Origin: Lichina pygmaea
Lineage: Eukaryota; Ascomycota; Lichinomycetes; Lichinales; Lichinaceae
NCBI GenBank assembly: GCA_963422465.1
Contig: OY730175.1
Span: 62,001-126,000, forward strand
Length of the DNA: 64,000 bases
Reading direction: 5' to 3'
A program made the position numbers and the translations under genes. The notes beneath the pieces are model-generated. The model was not told where the DNA came from. It searched no databases and was given only the letters and a program-made list of their open reading frames with translations. Positions 43,456-54,524 of this stretch are shown here, one piece after another. Each line of letters opens with the position of its first letter. The first letter of the stretch is position 1.

Positions 43456-43617
43456 GTCGCGCGCAGCCGTACGGAGTAGGCTAGAGCGGAACCGAGCCAA
43501 AAGTCTGGGCTTAGTGCCCGACATCTCCGTACTAGCGATAGATAAGTGCGGCTGCACCCGCCTGCCTAGCCAGGCGACCCCCAGCTGACTAAGCGCCCGG
43601 TCGGGCAACTAGCTCCT
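43456..43617. mobile_element. 162-bp insertion of unknown class in the Tc1 remnant
   Basis: Flanked by GACAAGTTCT at 43446-43455 and 43618-43627; the uninterrupted site is visible in the copy at 57218-57231 (GACGAGTTCTTC). It is GC-rich with no TIR and no A tail. A 10-bp duplication fits a SINE or an hAT/Mutator-type nonautonomous element. An A-box-like TAGGCTAGAGCGG occurs near 43478. Confidence 0.6.
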
Positions 43618-44591
43618 GACAAGTTCTTCAAAACTGCTCCCTGAACTGATTGACTGAAAGTTCTCAATTAGCAACAAACCAAAGAGCTCCTGGACCTGAT
43701 TAGGAAGGACTGTCATGGACAAGAGATGTCTGCTCTATGTATCGTACATACGTACGTACGTAGAGGCATCAAGAACAAGGATAGCGATGAGCGCTCAGAT
43801 TGGGAGAAGGGCAGGGTAATCTTATGACTTTTGCTGCACCTATGGAAGGATCTCTGAATACTTTTGGCGCGGGCTTCCGATACTCGTACTGCCCGTTACC
43901 CCTACGATGCCGATTTCTTCCATGCCCCCTTGTTTACTGCAGGTACGTACTCTTAGATTGGTTGCAGCCCCGAGCGAGAACAAGTACTCCTAGACTTTTG
44001 AGGCATCAGCCCCCCGGACCGATGTGGCTCACACAGTGACACGGCCTCCACATCTCGAGAAAAGTCACAGAGGACATCAGATTCAAGATATGACCATCAC
44101 TGTGTAGCCGACTATCAGATATACCTGCAAAATAATTCTGACTCTGGAATTTTTGCTGTGTGGAAGTCCCAAGACTTATGACACTATTGACTGATTTGGC
44201 CTGGAGAAGTATCTCAGTTTTTGTGGCATGGCCCAGCGAAGTGTATGTGCCAAGCTGAGCGAGGGGGCGTGGGAGTAAGAGAGGGGCACGGGGTCCGTTC
44301 AAGCTCTGGCAAAGCGCCACACACTTGTGCCACACAAGCAAGATGTACGCTGCTTGTGCCTCTGTACCTACGAAGATGCGTACTGTACATAGCTATAAGT
44401 GTACTCCCTTTCGTCCGTCCCATTGTACTGATACATGCGTGTACGAGTATTCTATCTTTGTACAAGAGGGGGTTTGGTGCTACGTGTTCCCTCCTGGCAC
44501 TTGTACTCGTACGTAGCGGAATGTAAGTGGGGTACTTTTACGGAAGTACTCCGAACTTCGTACGTATCCGTGGGACATGGCGGAAGGGGGG

Positions 44592-44640
44592 ATGGTGGCG
44601 GTGGCGGTGGCGGTGGCGGTGGCGGTGGCGGTGGCAGTGC
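44592..44640. repeat. (GGTGGC)n microsatellite
   Basis: About seven to eight hexamer copies; apparent His/Arg or Val/Ala ORFs across it are artefacts. Confidence 0.9.
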
Positions 44641-45417
44641 ACTGTGGTACTAGTGGTGGTGCTACCTCGCAGACTACCGCACCTACGAGGTATATGGCGC
44701 CAGGATCGACAAGCATCGCCACAGCAGAACCAAACCCGTTTCTGGTGATCACACATGGTAAAGTGATCGTAAATGCCATCTTTCTCATGGCACCGCTCAA
44801 TCCCTTCTCCCCGAAGTGCCACAACCACGGAAGGGAGCAGGTCTGCAGTGCTGACAGGGATGCAGATCATTACCGGACCTTGTCTTTGGCGTTATTAGAG
44901 CCGTGTTTACCTGCAGCACCTACCCTCACTGGATTTTGGTCATGCCAGTGCTCGACCCCGCTGACAGCAGGCTCGAGGAAGGCCTACGGCTGCGGTTATG
45001 CCCCGCTACACAGCTGCGGCTGCGGCTGCTCGCGTCGGATATCGTCTCCGAAGGACGATTGCACGTTTGGCGCCCTAGCCGCCTGGTCACGCCGCGTCTT
45101 GTACGGGCTCGACGGACACGTCCGATTGCCCAGGTTCGCGGATGCTCCAAGCTGATCCATGAGACAGCATACAGAGCTGTCACGTGGGACGGGGAGCAAC
45201 GCTGAGATCATCGTCGAAGGCCAGCTGCTTGGTGGCCGTGGCGGTGTGGTGTGCTCGTTCCTTGATCTTCCGCAACGGCTGAAGCTTGATGGACCTCGGG
45301 CGACAATGGCAGGCTAAGCCGGGGAGAAGGAGAAGAAAAAGAAAAGTAGATGGGGGGCAGGTACGCAGTCACTCTATCCCCCTCATATACGTACATACAC
45401 TCACTTGATCACAGACG

Positions 45418-45485
45418 CCCACACATACACGTACACACGCACACACGCACACGTACACACACAAACACAGACACAAACACAAGCG
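45418..45485. repeat. CA-rich imperfect microsatellite
   Basis: ACACAC units interrupted by GTACAC and CACGC steps. Confidence 0.8.
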
Positions 45486-46465
45486 CAGAGGCTAACAGGA
45501 AAGCAAGGTCAACGGTTCGACGGGCCAGCTTCGGAGGACGACAGGAAGCAAGAAGAACCGAAGAAGAAGAAGGAGAAGAAGAAGGACGGAAGGCCCCTCT
45601 CTTCATTCCAATCCAATTCTGGCTTCGCGTGGCTACCCGCAGTCCCGGCATATCGTCGTCCAGAAGGATAGAAAGCTCCATCCAGGTTGTGGAGATAAGA
45701 ACGAGTACGTCGGCATCAACATGGCAAGATAGAGGACGGCCTTCCCCCTCTTACCGATCATGGGTGTTTATGTGCCGCGCCATGCGCCGTTACGCTCGCC
45801 CACCGAACGGAAGGATCGTGGGAGGCCAAAGAGTCCAGACCTGCCCCTTGGTTAGTGCGTTCGTACACCTCGCGACGACGCGCGCTGGAAACCAAACCGG
45901 GACGCTGTCGAGATATTGCGTCCAGATACAATCGTTTCTTGGCATCTCTCTGCTTCTCTCGCCTTCTCTTGCCTGTCCTTCCCTCTCGCCATCGTCGTCC
46001 CTCGTCCACTCCACTGCCACTCTATCTCTGTCCCTCTCTCCCCCTTCTTCTCTTGCTCTTCCATCTTCTGTCCGCGTCGGTCGACGGCTCCCCACAGCGC
46101 AAGGTCTTGCTGAGACCCTGTCTTCCGGTCCTTGTGCCACCTAGTGTGCATCTAATTGGCGTCTTGGACCGGATCAGTCCGCTGTGGATGCAGGCTTTGA
46201 AACCGGTGACCAACGGAATATACCTCCCGGCCCTCGCCACCACTGCCACCACCGCCACCCAAAAAGAAAGGCGCGTCCTCGGCGTGTACAGCGGCTTCGT
46301 TGCGCAGCATCGCTCTGATATACTTTGCGCAAGTTGAGCTCCAAGGGCCGGCTTTGGCCGAGTCCGCGAGGCTCCTGGTTGCGGTGACGTGCCGCCATCT
46401 AGCGAACTGTGTGCTTGGACGCGCCTCCGGTGGCGTCCTTTCACATCCTGTGGTAGCCCGGCCAG

Positions 46466-46882
46466 ATGGTCGATCGACGCGGCCGTCCTCGAGCGCCTGG
46501 TGGAGGCCGCAAGAGGCCCGTCGAATCGTCGTCTTCTACGTCCGCGCCGAAACTGAGTGAAGGGGGCGAATCATCGTCCGTCCCGTCACGCGCTTCGACG
46601 CTGCCGTCGCAGCCGTCGTCGTCGTCGTCGTCGCAGACCTGGCGGCCCGCCAAGGTCCCGATACCGCGCCTCGTTGTCCCGGAAGGAGAGCCGGGCTCGA
46701 GCTATGGCGCGCAGCGAGATGCGGCCGAAAAGCAGCGGGTGAGGCACGCCTGCGAGCCATGTCGTTCGAGGAAGACGAAGTGCAGCGGAGAGCGGCCGAC
46801 GTGCTCCCACTGCCTCGAGCACCGCATCGAGTGCCGCTACGGCGATGGGAAACGAGACCGGGCTAAGAGGTGCGTGACGCGC

Positions 46883-46925
<43 letters not shown>

Positions 46926-47376
46926 CACCGCGACGGATCGGGCCCTCGGACCGGCCCCTCGTCGGTGTGGTCGACTGGCCCCCGCCTTTTTCCCCTTCCC
47001 CTCTGCCCGAGCCCGCTTGGCTGACGTGCGCCGCGTGGCCAGAGAGCTCGGCAACCTGCAGGAACGAGTCGAGGCGTACGAGCGACTGCTAGAGCGCCTC
47101 AGCTTGACCTCTGATGGTGCTACGAAGAAATTGATCGAGAACACGCTCGGCCAGGTATGTTGAACGTTGCTGCACGTTCCGTCTTTGTCGTCGTCGCCTT
47201 CGTCATCACCGGCGTCATCGCCATCGTCATCGCCTGTCTGTCTCAAGTCGCTGATGGTCGATCGTCGAAAGTTCACACGCTCTCGGGGGAAGGGCAAGTC
47301 GCCAGCAAAACCGGCCTCGAGAACTCGAGGGGGCCGTGGCGCGAAGCGTGACGATGACGACGACGATGACGACGAT

Positions 47377-47407
<31 letters not shown>

Positions 47408-49684
47408 ACGACGATGATGAGAACGACCCCTCCGACGCCTCTTCTGGCGCGGCACCGGCCAGCGAAGATGTCGCCGCGGCCGAAGTCGGGTCTACCGGCT
47501 CGGCAGATTGCATCGACGATGAGATCGGCCTCACCGACGCCGAAACGGCCACCGAGGGCTTCTACGGCCCTAGCTCGGCCACGGCATGGATCCGGCGCCT
47601 CCGGCAGCACCTTGCCGCACAGTCCAGTGGTGTCAATGCCGCCGAGCGCGCCCGAAATGACGTTCCAATGTCCATGCCCCTTGTCCTTTCCGGTCACGAT
47701 GGGTCCCGCTCGGGCCAGTACCACCAGCACCATCACCAGGCCGTCGGCGACCTCCAGCCTCCACCCCCTGGCCTCCTTGACGACGACTGGCTTCCGCCCA
47801 AGCCCGTCGCCGATCTCCTAGTCAACGCCTTCTTCGCCACCGTCCACTACTCCTTCCCGATGGTCTTGTCCGGCCGCTTCTTCACGGCCTACGAACAATG
47901 CTTTCAGGTCTACGGCCGTCCACCGACCAAGCGCTGGCGCGCCATCCTGAACCTGGTCTTAGCCATCGGCGCGCTCTACTCGTCGCTGGTCCGGGCTGAC
48001 TGGTGCGACGACCGGGAACATCAACTGTTTTTCGTGCGCGCCCGCGCCCTGGCTCTCGACGAGAGCATCTTCTGGGTAGTGGATGACCTGGAGCAGGTGC
48101 AGGTGCCCGGTCTGGCCGCGTTGTACTTGATCGCAGCCGGCCATCTCGAGAGGTGAGTTGAGTTGCGGAGGGCTGGCGAACGTTGCCGCCCTTTTCCTTG
48201 TTCGTCTGCTTCGTCGGTCGCCCCGTCCAACGTCTCCATCATCTGTCGTGGCTGAGCCTTGTCTTTTCCTTCTCGATTCTCCCCGTAGGGCGTGGAACGT
48301 GACCGGACTCGCCGTTCGATACGCCTACTCCCTCGGCCTCCACCTCCGCAACGGCTCGGACAAGCTCTCGGACGTCGAGAAGGAGCATCGGATACGGCTG
48401 TGGTGGTCCGTTTACAGCATCGACTGCCATCTCATCAGCATGACCGGTCGACCGGGAGCGGTCGAGATGGTCGACGTCGCCACGCCCATGCCGGCACCGG
48501 TCCCGGAGAGCTCGTTTCCGGCCGAAGGAGGCCCCCTGTACGGGCCCCTATCGAAGGGCAACGAGTCGGTCGTGCTCTCGATCGCGCTCACGTCGACCTC
48601 GACGAGCACCCCGCCTTCTAGGTCCTCCTCGCACGACGCCCAAGCCTCGTCGCGTTCGCGATCATCTAACCAGCGCCGTCAGGCCGCGGCCTTGCCCGAG
48701 ATCTCCCTCGTGACGAGCGGCGCCACGTACTTCCTCCATCGAACTCGTCTCGCCACGATCGAGCATCACGTCTTCAAGTCGATTTACACAGCCGAGGCCG
48801 CGCAGCGACCGTGGGCCGAGATGCAGGCGGCGATAGCGGACGGCCAGGCCAAACTCTCGCGCTGGAGGTCCGAGTTGCCGTCGCTGCTGGACTTTGGCCA
48901 GGCCCACCAGGATCATGAGTTCGTCCGCGAGCGCCTCATTCTGGGTCTGAGCTACTTCAGCGCGTTGGTGCTCGCGACCCGGCCCGGCCACTGCCCCACC
49001 GAAGACAAAATCCCGAGCGAGTCGGAGGAGTCCAAGAAGCGCGATCACGCCATTGGCGTCGCCTGCGTGCGCGCCGCCAGCGACAGCCTCAATCTCATCC
49101 CCGACAGCCCCAACACGGCGGCGCTTTACAGCGTCGGGCCGTGGTGGTGCTTCCTGCATCTGCTGACGCAGGCCCTGAGCGTCCTGATCATCGAGCTCAG
49201 CTACCGGGCCAAGCACGGGCCGCAAGAAGCGGCCGGCATCCTGGCGCGAACCAAGAAGGGCATCTGCTGGCTCTGGGCAATGGCCGAGCACAGCGCCGCG
49301 GCCGAGGGGGCCTGGACGAACCTGGACGACCTCCTGCGTCAGTTGGCGCCGACGGTCGGGGCCGATGTCTCGGACATGCCGACGCTCGGCCGGCGCGCCA
49401 TCGGGCCCTTTCCCGGTGACTTTTTGCCCTCGTTCCCGGCGCAAGCATACCAGCAGCACGGTGTCGGGGGCGCCCACGCGGGACCCTCGATGTATCATCA
49501 GCCCGAGATGGGCATGCCGGGCCGGTTTGGTCCCGAGCCTGCGCAGCCGCAGCCATCGATGTTCCTCGGACCGGGCCAGACGGCACTGTACGGGCACGAC
49601 GTTTCGGGTCTGAACCTCATGTATCCGCCCTCCGGGGGGATGGACGATCTAGCACCAAATCGACCCGGCGGGCCAGGCTATTGA
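46466..49684 (+). CDS. Zn2Cys6 transcription factor with fungal middle homology region
   Basis: Proposed CDS join(46466-46869, 47043-47154, 47248-48152, 48289-49684), 938 aa. The binuclear zinc cluster is Cys96, 99, 106, 113, 116, 123 (CEPCRSRKTKC...CSHCLEHRIEC), spacing C-x2-C-x6-C-x6-C-x2-C-x6-C. A linker and coiled coil (ELGNLQERVEAYERLLERL) follow across intron 1. An acidic Asp run from a GAY tract (47350-47420) precedes the regulatory domain (LLVNAFFATVHYSFPMV, then after intron 3 AWNVTGLAVRYAYSLGLHL and RLWWSVYSIDCHLISMTGRP), typical of Fungal_trans. Introns: 173 nt (GTGCGT...CCAG, holding a (GGCT)n tract), 93 nt (GTATGT...CAAG) and 136 nt (GTGAGT...GTAG). Target genes are unknown. Confidence 0.9.
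46884..46924. repeat. (GGCT)n microsatellite in intron 1
   Basis: About ten copies of CTGG/GGCT lie inside the first intron of the Zn2Cys6 gene. They would encode a Trp/Leu/Ala run if read through, which supports the intron call. Confidence 0.85.
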
Positions 49685-51755
49685 GGTGGCGCCGGAGGAG
49701 CTGGCAGCGCTGGGTACGACGGGCCAAAGATGTCGGAGATCAGCTTTTCATCGCACACGTTCTGGAGCAGCATCTTCCTACTTCTTCTCCGTTCTGTACA
49801 AGCGTCTCAGAAGCTCGGAAGCATTCTGCTCTCAGGTGTCGCTGTTGTGCTAGCTGAGCCGTCGTCTGCGTCCGTCTCAGGGACGTGACACATCCCAGCC
49901 GTTTGTTGCAAGAGCGTGCATGTGTAACGATATGGCCACTTTGGTGAGTGGACTCCGAGGGGGGGTGGTCCGCGTCCCCCGAGGACGCCGTTGGTTGTGT
50001 ACAGTAAAGCCATTGTTACCTTGAGTGGTCAGAACCAGATCGATAGTGTCTCGTGAGCGTGCGCATCTTCATCCGCAACGATCTTCATCATCCGCCCGAA
50101 CATTCTCCCAGCTCGAGCATCGCGGCTGAACCCAGTACTTCTCTTCCGCGGTACGAGGGGTAGCTAAGGGTGAAGTCCGCTGGCGCCGTCAACTGTGTCG
50201 ACAAGTCTTCACATCGATTCTTCTCGCCTTTAGCCACGTGCCAGCGCACTCGCCGCCACAGTCCAAGGCTCATCAGCGCCCAGACATTCCGATCTCGCGC
50301 ACAGGTAGGTTGATGAGATGGCAGCGGCAGCGGCGGCGGAAAGGGGCGGCAGCGGCGGATACGGCACCGTACATACGTGCCTACGTACAAGTAGCATTGT
50401 CTTAGTCAGCCAATCGCACAAAGCCCAATACGTACGTACGTACGTAACTCATCCGTCTCTCCGACCATCCGTTCACAGTATTCTTCATCGAAAAGCACGA
50501 CAAGGACGACGATGAGGAAGAAGAGACAGAAGTTACTACAGCCCAGAACTGCTACCGAGCATGTAACATGGTTGAAGCTGATTGTTCCAACTGCGAGGTG
50601 TCAAAGTGTCTGTGTTGTTGTTGTGAACAAGTTAGAAGTACGAAGGTACGTACTGTACACCGAAGATCATCTCTGTTTTTGTGTGTGGTACTGTAAAAAG
50701 ATGGGGGACGTGTGTGCTCGAGGCACCTTTTGTGGGATTTTCAGATGGAGAGCTTGGTGTGCGGATTTCAATGTAGAGATCTTGGTGTGGAACTCTGGTG
50801 TTGGAACTCTGGTGTAGCAAGGCCAATGTAGAGCCCTCTCGTGGTGCAAAAGCTCCACAGGAGAGAAGACGCTGTTGTCTAGGTATATGAAAGGCTACAC
50901 GCGCTCCAAAAGTGCTCCGGGCACTCCAAGCACTCTTCACATCGTCTCTGGCATGGAACCGCTCTCCGGTCCGAAGCTCACAGCAAGTAAGACACAAAGG
51001 AAGTAAGACGTTGTTGTTGGAGTCAAGGTGGAAGTAATGGTAAGAGGTACAGCTGGGTAATCTTGCGAGAGAAGTGAACGTGTCCCATGTCAGAGGAGTG
51101 ACAATGGTTGCACGTAAGAGGAGTGACAAGAGTCGATGCTAGGTCCATGCTAGGGGATGGATGGCCTAGGGCTTGTGCAAAACAGGCAAGACGGGAAAGG
51201 TATATACTCTAGCAAAGTGGAATGGAAGCGCAGCGCCGTCGTACGTGAGAGGTATCGTCATGATCATCATCGTCATCGTCACCATTTTTGTCGTCATCAT
51301 TGTCGTCGTCACCGTCGTCGTGAAGGGGCATGTCAGGGAGGTTGTTGTCGAGAAGGTTGTCAGCTCGAGAGGGCTGGCTCATCAAACGGAGAAGTAGTAG
51401 GAGATGGATGAATGGATGGTAGGTTGGGCGGATCAAAGGGTGGATCAACGGACGAGGAATCGCTGGATGGATGGAAAGAGTCGCTGGCAGGAAACAGGTC
51501 GGTCCGCCTCCTTACTCCCACGGATGGGCATCGATGCAGGGATATCACGTCTCGACGGTGCGATCGAAAAAACTGTAAGGGGGGTAAGCCCTGTTATTTT
51601 CTTGAGCGCGAGTCGTAGTCGGGAGGGACGAGAGTGATAGGGCAATCGGGTATGATGTTTGAGGTTGAAGTTGAGGTCGAGGTCGTGTGTGGTGGGCAGA
51701 CCAAGTCGGCATTTTGGCGCTCTCGTGTGGAGCCGAAGTCGCGATCGGAGGAGGA
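49685..51755. other. Intergenic between convergent genes, with GTAC clusters
   Basis: 2.1 kb with no supported gene. GTAC clusters lie at 50366-50395, 50430-50449 and 50637-50667. There is a GCAGCGGCGG tract (50320-50358), a CATCGTCATCGTC tract (51258-51330) and a GGATGGATG-rich tract (51400-51475). A short frame at 50512-50817 has no motifs. Confidence 0.5.
50366..50667. repeat. GTAC/TACGTA clusters
   Basis: Three clusters; 50430-50449 is nearly pure (TACG)n: ATACGTACGTACGTACGTAA. Confidence 0.8.
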
Positions 51756-52776
51756 TCACGACGCCGTGCCTTGGGTCGGTGCTGTGAATGCTCTGCGCAG
51801 AGAAGACGATGTCGTGACGCCAGTCGCGTGCTGGACGGCGCCGGCGTTGGTCGGGTGCGACTGACGAGTGCGGCGCTGGTCACGCCCGCGTTGCCGGTTG
51901 GGCCAGGTGATCGGCGGCAACGGCCGGAGACGCTCGCTCCCCGTCAGCTCGAGCTCGGTCCGAACGACGTTCTCGTCGCGCGCCCATCGCCGCTTCATGA
52001 TCGCGCGTCGGTGGCGGAAGAGCTTGTCGAAGGTCGCTTCGTCCCGAGCGACGGCGGCTTCGAGGGCTTCGACCTCCTTGTCGAGGCGCGTGCCGAGGGA
52101 CTCGAGCTCCTGGCGCTGTCGCTTCGCGAGCGCTTCGAGCTTGCGACCCTGCTGATCGCGCAGGACGTTGATGCGGGCCTCGTGCAATCGCGACATGTCG
52201 TCGCGGAGGCGGTACTGGGAGTTCAGCTCGCGGACGTCGCGCTCGGTGATGCGTCGCGGGAGCGGGCCGTCGCCCTTGTCCTTGCTCGCGGCGGCGTTGG
52301 AATTGGCGTTTGCGTTTGCGATTGCGATTGCGTTTGCGCCGGCATTGGCGCTGGCGTTGGTCAGGTTGAAGTAGTCTTCCATGTGCCTGAGCCGGATGAC
52401 GCAGGCTCGTTCCTCCTGCTCCAGCTCCTCTTGCAGCTCCATCTCCCTCATCAGATGCCGATCCTCCATGGCCGTGGCGGCCCCGATGTGCTGTCGCGAC
52501 CGTGTGAGCCTTCGTCCCGCCCCCGAAACGTCGGGAAGACCGACCTTGGCTTGCAGGCTCCGCTCGAGCTCGCCGTGTCGGTCCGACATGTCCACCCTCG
52601 ACTGGCCGTGCCTCGTCCACATGGCCCACTTCTGCTTCTGCTGGAACAGCAGGAATCGGCTCTGTTCCTCGAGCTGCCGTGTTCGGACCGCGCGCAGCTC
52701 TGGGTGGCGCAGACTCTTTGCCTGCGCCAACGTGGCCTCGATGTGATGCGCAAAATCAACGGGGCACGGTAGGTCG

Positions 52777-52813
<37 letters not shown>

Positions 52814-53141
52814 AGGCCGACGGGCCGAAAGCGGCACTTGCCTCGCACGCGCTGTCGCACCCGGTCGCCTCGTCCCATCGTGAGCCGCACGCGTCGCAGA
52901 TGTCGGTCCCGCAGGTGCTGTCGGACAACGTCAGCATCCGGCGGAGAAGGGCACACTTCTGTGCCGGGGCGCGTCGAGAGACCAACCAGGTGATGAAGGT
53001 GCCTCCCAGATTCGCGTTGACTTCGCCACACGGCCTGCAGCGGATCCAGACCTGCCCCGGTCTCACCTCACCGAGCACGTCGAGCGTCCAGTTCTGCGGC
53101 CCGAGTCAGCCGGCACGAACAAGAGGGCGGACAGACGAGCC

Positions 53142-53184
<43 letters not shown>

Positions 53185-54524
53185 GGGCGCTGGCCCGTAG
53201 CGCACGTACCGCAGAGCAAGCTTCGCCGGCGGGATGAGCCTTGGAGGAGCACATCTTGCAGATGTCGACATGGCAGTTCGGGCAGCGGGCATCCCAGGCC
53301 GACCGCAGTTCGGGCGCCGAGGCGTCGACGAGCGTGGTATGGCAGCGGGGGCAGCCGGACCGCTGGCGGCGGTTGGCGTCGAGGTCGAGAACCAGCTTCG
53401 CGAACCGTTCCCGCTCGTCCACGGTCAAGACGTGCTTCAACGCGCCGGCCGGGACGGGCCGGCGGCAGCAAGTGACCGGCACCGTCTTGGCCGTCCGCAT
53501 GACCGTCGCCATCAAGGTCTTGAAGCAGTCGTGACAGTAGCTGTGCTGGCAGGCGAGTTCGTGGAGCGGGCCGCATTTCTTCGTCGCCGTCTGGCACCGG
53601 GAACAGTTACTGCGTACGAGATGGAAGGTTAGCGTGGTCGGAGGGGGTGTGGGGGGGAGAAAGAAAGTGGAGCTCGAGACGCGCGCGCGCGCGCGCGCGC
53701 CGCCGTTGTCTCGGCCGATCTTTCGCTTCAGGGGTTGGGGACCCGAGTATGACGCACCTGACCGGCTTCTTCGCCGGTGTTTTGCTCTTCCGAGCCTTCG
53801 AGAGCCGCCCGATCTTTCGCTTGATGCCCAGGAATGACCTTCGCGCTCCCGTAGGAGAGGCCGGAGGCGTGGCCGATCCGAAGATGGACGAGGCAATTAC
53901 GGGCGGGGTCGCGGACGCGGTCGCGGCGGGGCCAGTTCGATGCTGCTCCGCACGGGCCGTGAAGCTCTCGCAGTAGCTGTCGGTAGCGTTGTTGTCGGCG
54001 CCGATGGTCGCGCCCGTCGTCGCCGTCGCGACGGACGACGACTTGGCCCAGAAGGACGGTCGCAAAGACGGCCTGTGCGACCCGGCGGGCATTCGCTGCT
54101 CGTAGGAGCTGCGAGACGTCGCGACGGTCGAGCGCGAGTCGTCCGACGGCGACACCGATCGCATGTTCGGGCTCGGCACGGTGACGAGAGACTCGGACCG
54201 GCGTGAAAAGGTCGAGTCGGGGTCGGATGCGGCTCCGAGACCGGACGGCGGATGAGAAGGCCGTCGCCTTTGGCCATGCTCCCTCCCCGAGGCCGGCTCG
54301 GGCGAAACGTGCTGCTGTCGGTGCTCAATCGCACCGCCGCCGCCGCCGCCGCCGCCGCCGTCGTCGTCATCGTCGTCGTCGTTCCCACCGTCGGATTCGT
54401 CGTCTTCATCGAGATCGGCCTCGTTGTTCTCGTCCCACCGCCCTCGTTCGAACCTGAGCACCTCGAGTCGATAGAGCGCCTCGTCAAGCTCGGGCGGCCT
54501 CGGCAGAGCGGCCGGCTCGGCCAT
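51756..54524 (-). CDS. RING/IBR-like zinc-finger protein with long coiled coil
   Basis: Proposed CDS complement(join(51756-53093, 53210-53609, 53758-54524)), 834 aa. The first 255 residues are low-complexity (Asp run, Gly run, Ser-rich) with a basic GIKRKIGRLSKARKSK patch. Exon 2 encodes a Cys/His-rich region: CSRCQTATKKCGPLHELAC, HSYCHDCFKTLM, VTCCRRPVP, then SGCPRCHTTL and CPNCHVDICKMC, like the IBR/RING modules of fungal RBR-related E3 ligases. Exon 3 continues with RCRPCGE and GTDICDACGSRW, an Ala run, and a long charged coiled coil (ELQEELEQEERACVIRL; LRDQQGRKLEALAKRQRQEL). Ubiquitin ligase activity is inferred, not shown. Introns of 148 nt (GTGCGT...GCAG) and 116 nt (GTACGT...GCAG) contain (GC)n and (GA)n tracts. 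Confidence 0.82.
53147..53180. repeat. (CT)n/(GA)n microsatellite in intron 2
   Basis: About 17 dinucleotide copies within the second intron of the zinc-finger gene. Confidence 0.9.
53680..53703. repeat. (GC)n microsatellite in intron 1
   Basis: About 11 alternating GC copies, a potential Z-DNA former, within intron 1 of the zinc-finger gene. Confidence 0.85.

Larger units (their letters stand above)
43189..43879 (+). mobile_element. Tc1-type deletion derivative (about 690 bp)
   Basis: The left end CGGAAGCCCACGCCAAAAG (43189-43207) and the right end, inverted (CTTTTGGCGCGGGCTTCCG, 43861-43879), form a TIR related to that of the copy at 56942-58545. Inside are only the transposase N-terminus and a short C-terminal scrap (GCTCAGATTGGGAGAAG, 43794-43810), so the catalytic core is deleted, as in a MITE. 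A 162-bp foreign insert lies at 43456-43617 and a GTAC cluster at 43741-43762. Confidence 0.82.
43880..46465. other. Gene-free interval upstream of the Zn2Cys6 gene
   Basis: 2.6 kb without a supported gene. It holds GTAC clusters (44501-44570 and weaker ones), a (GGTGGC)n tract, a CA-rich tract and a pyrimidine-rich stretch (45940-46070), probably the 5' region of the regulator gene. The ORFs here are low-complexity artefacts. Confidence 0.5.

Noticed and set aside
44577-45155. 192-aa ORF beginning in the GGTGGC tract
   Set aside because: Low-complexity start and no family features; competing frames are equally long.
45350-46144. 264-aa plus ORF across the CA-rich tract
   Set aside because: His/Thr/Arg runs come from the repeat; the rest is Ser/Leu-rich without motifs and overlaps pyrimidine-rich leader-like DNA.
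48662-49597. 311-aa minus-strand ORF inside the Zn2Cys6 gene
   Set aside because: A GC-rich antisense shadow of exon 4.
51687-52772. 361-aa plus-strand ORF opposite the zinc-finger gene
   Set aside because: A shadow of the coiled-coil exon on the minus strand, with mirrored Leu/Glu composition.
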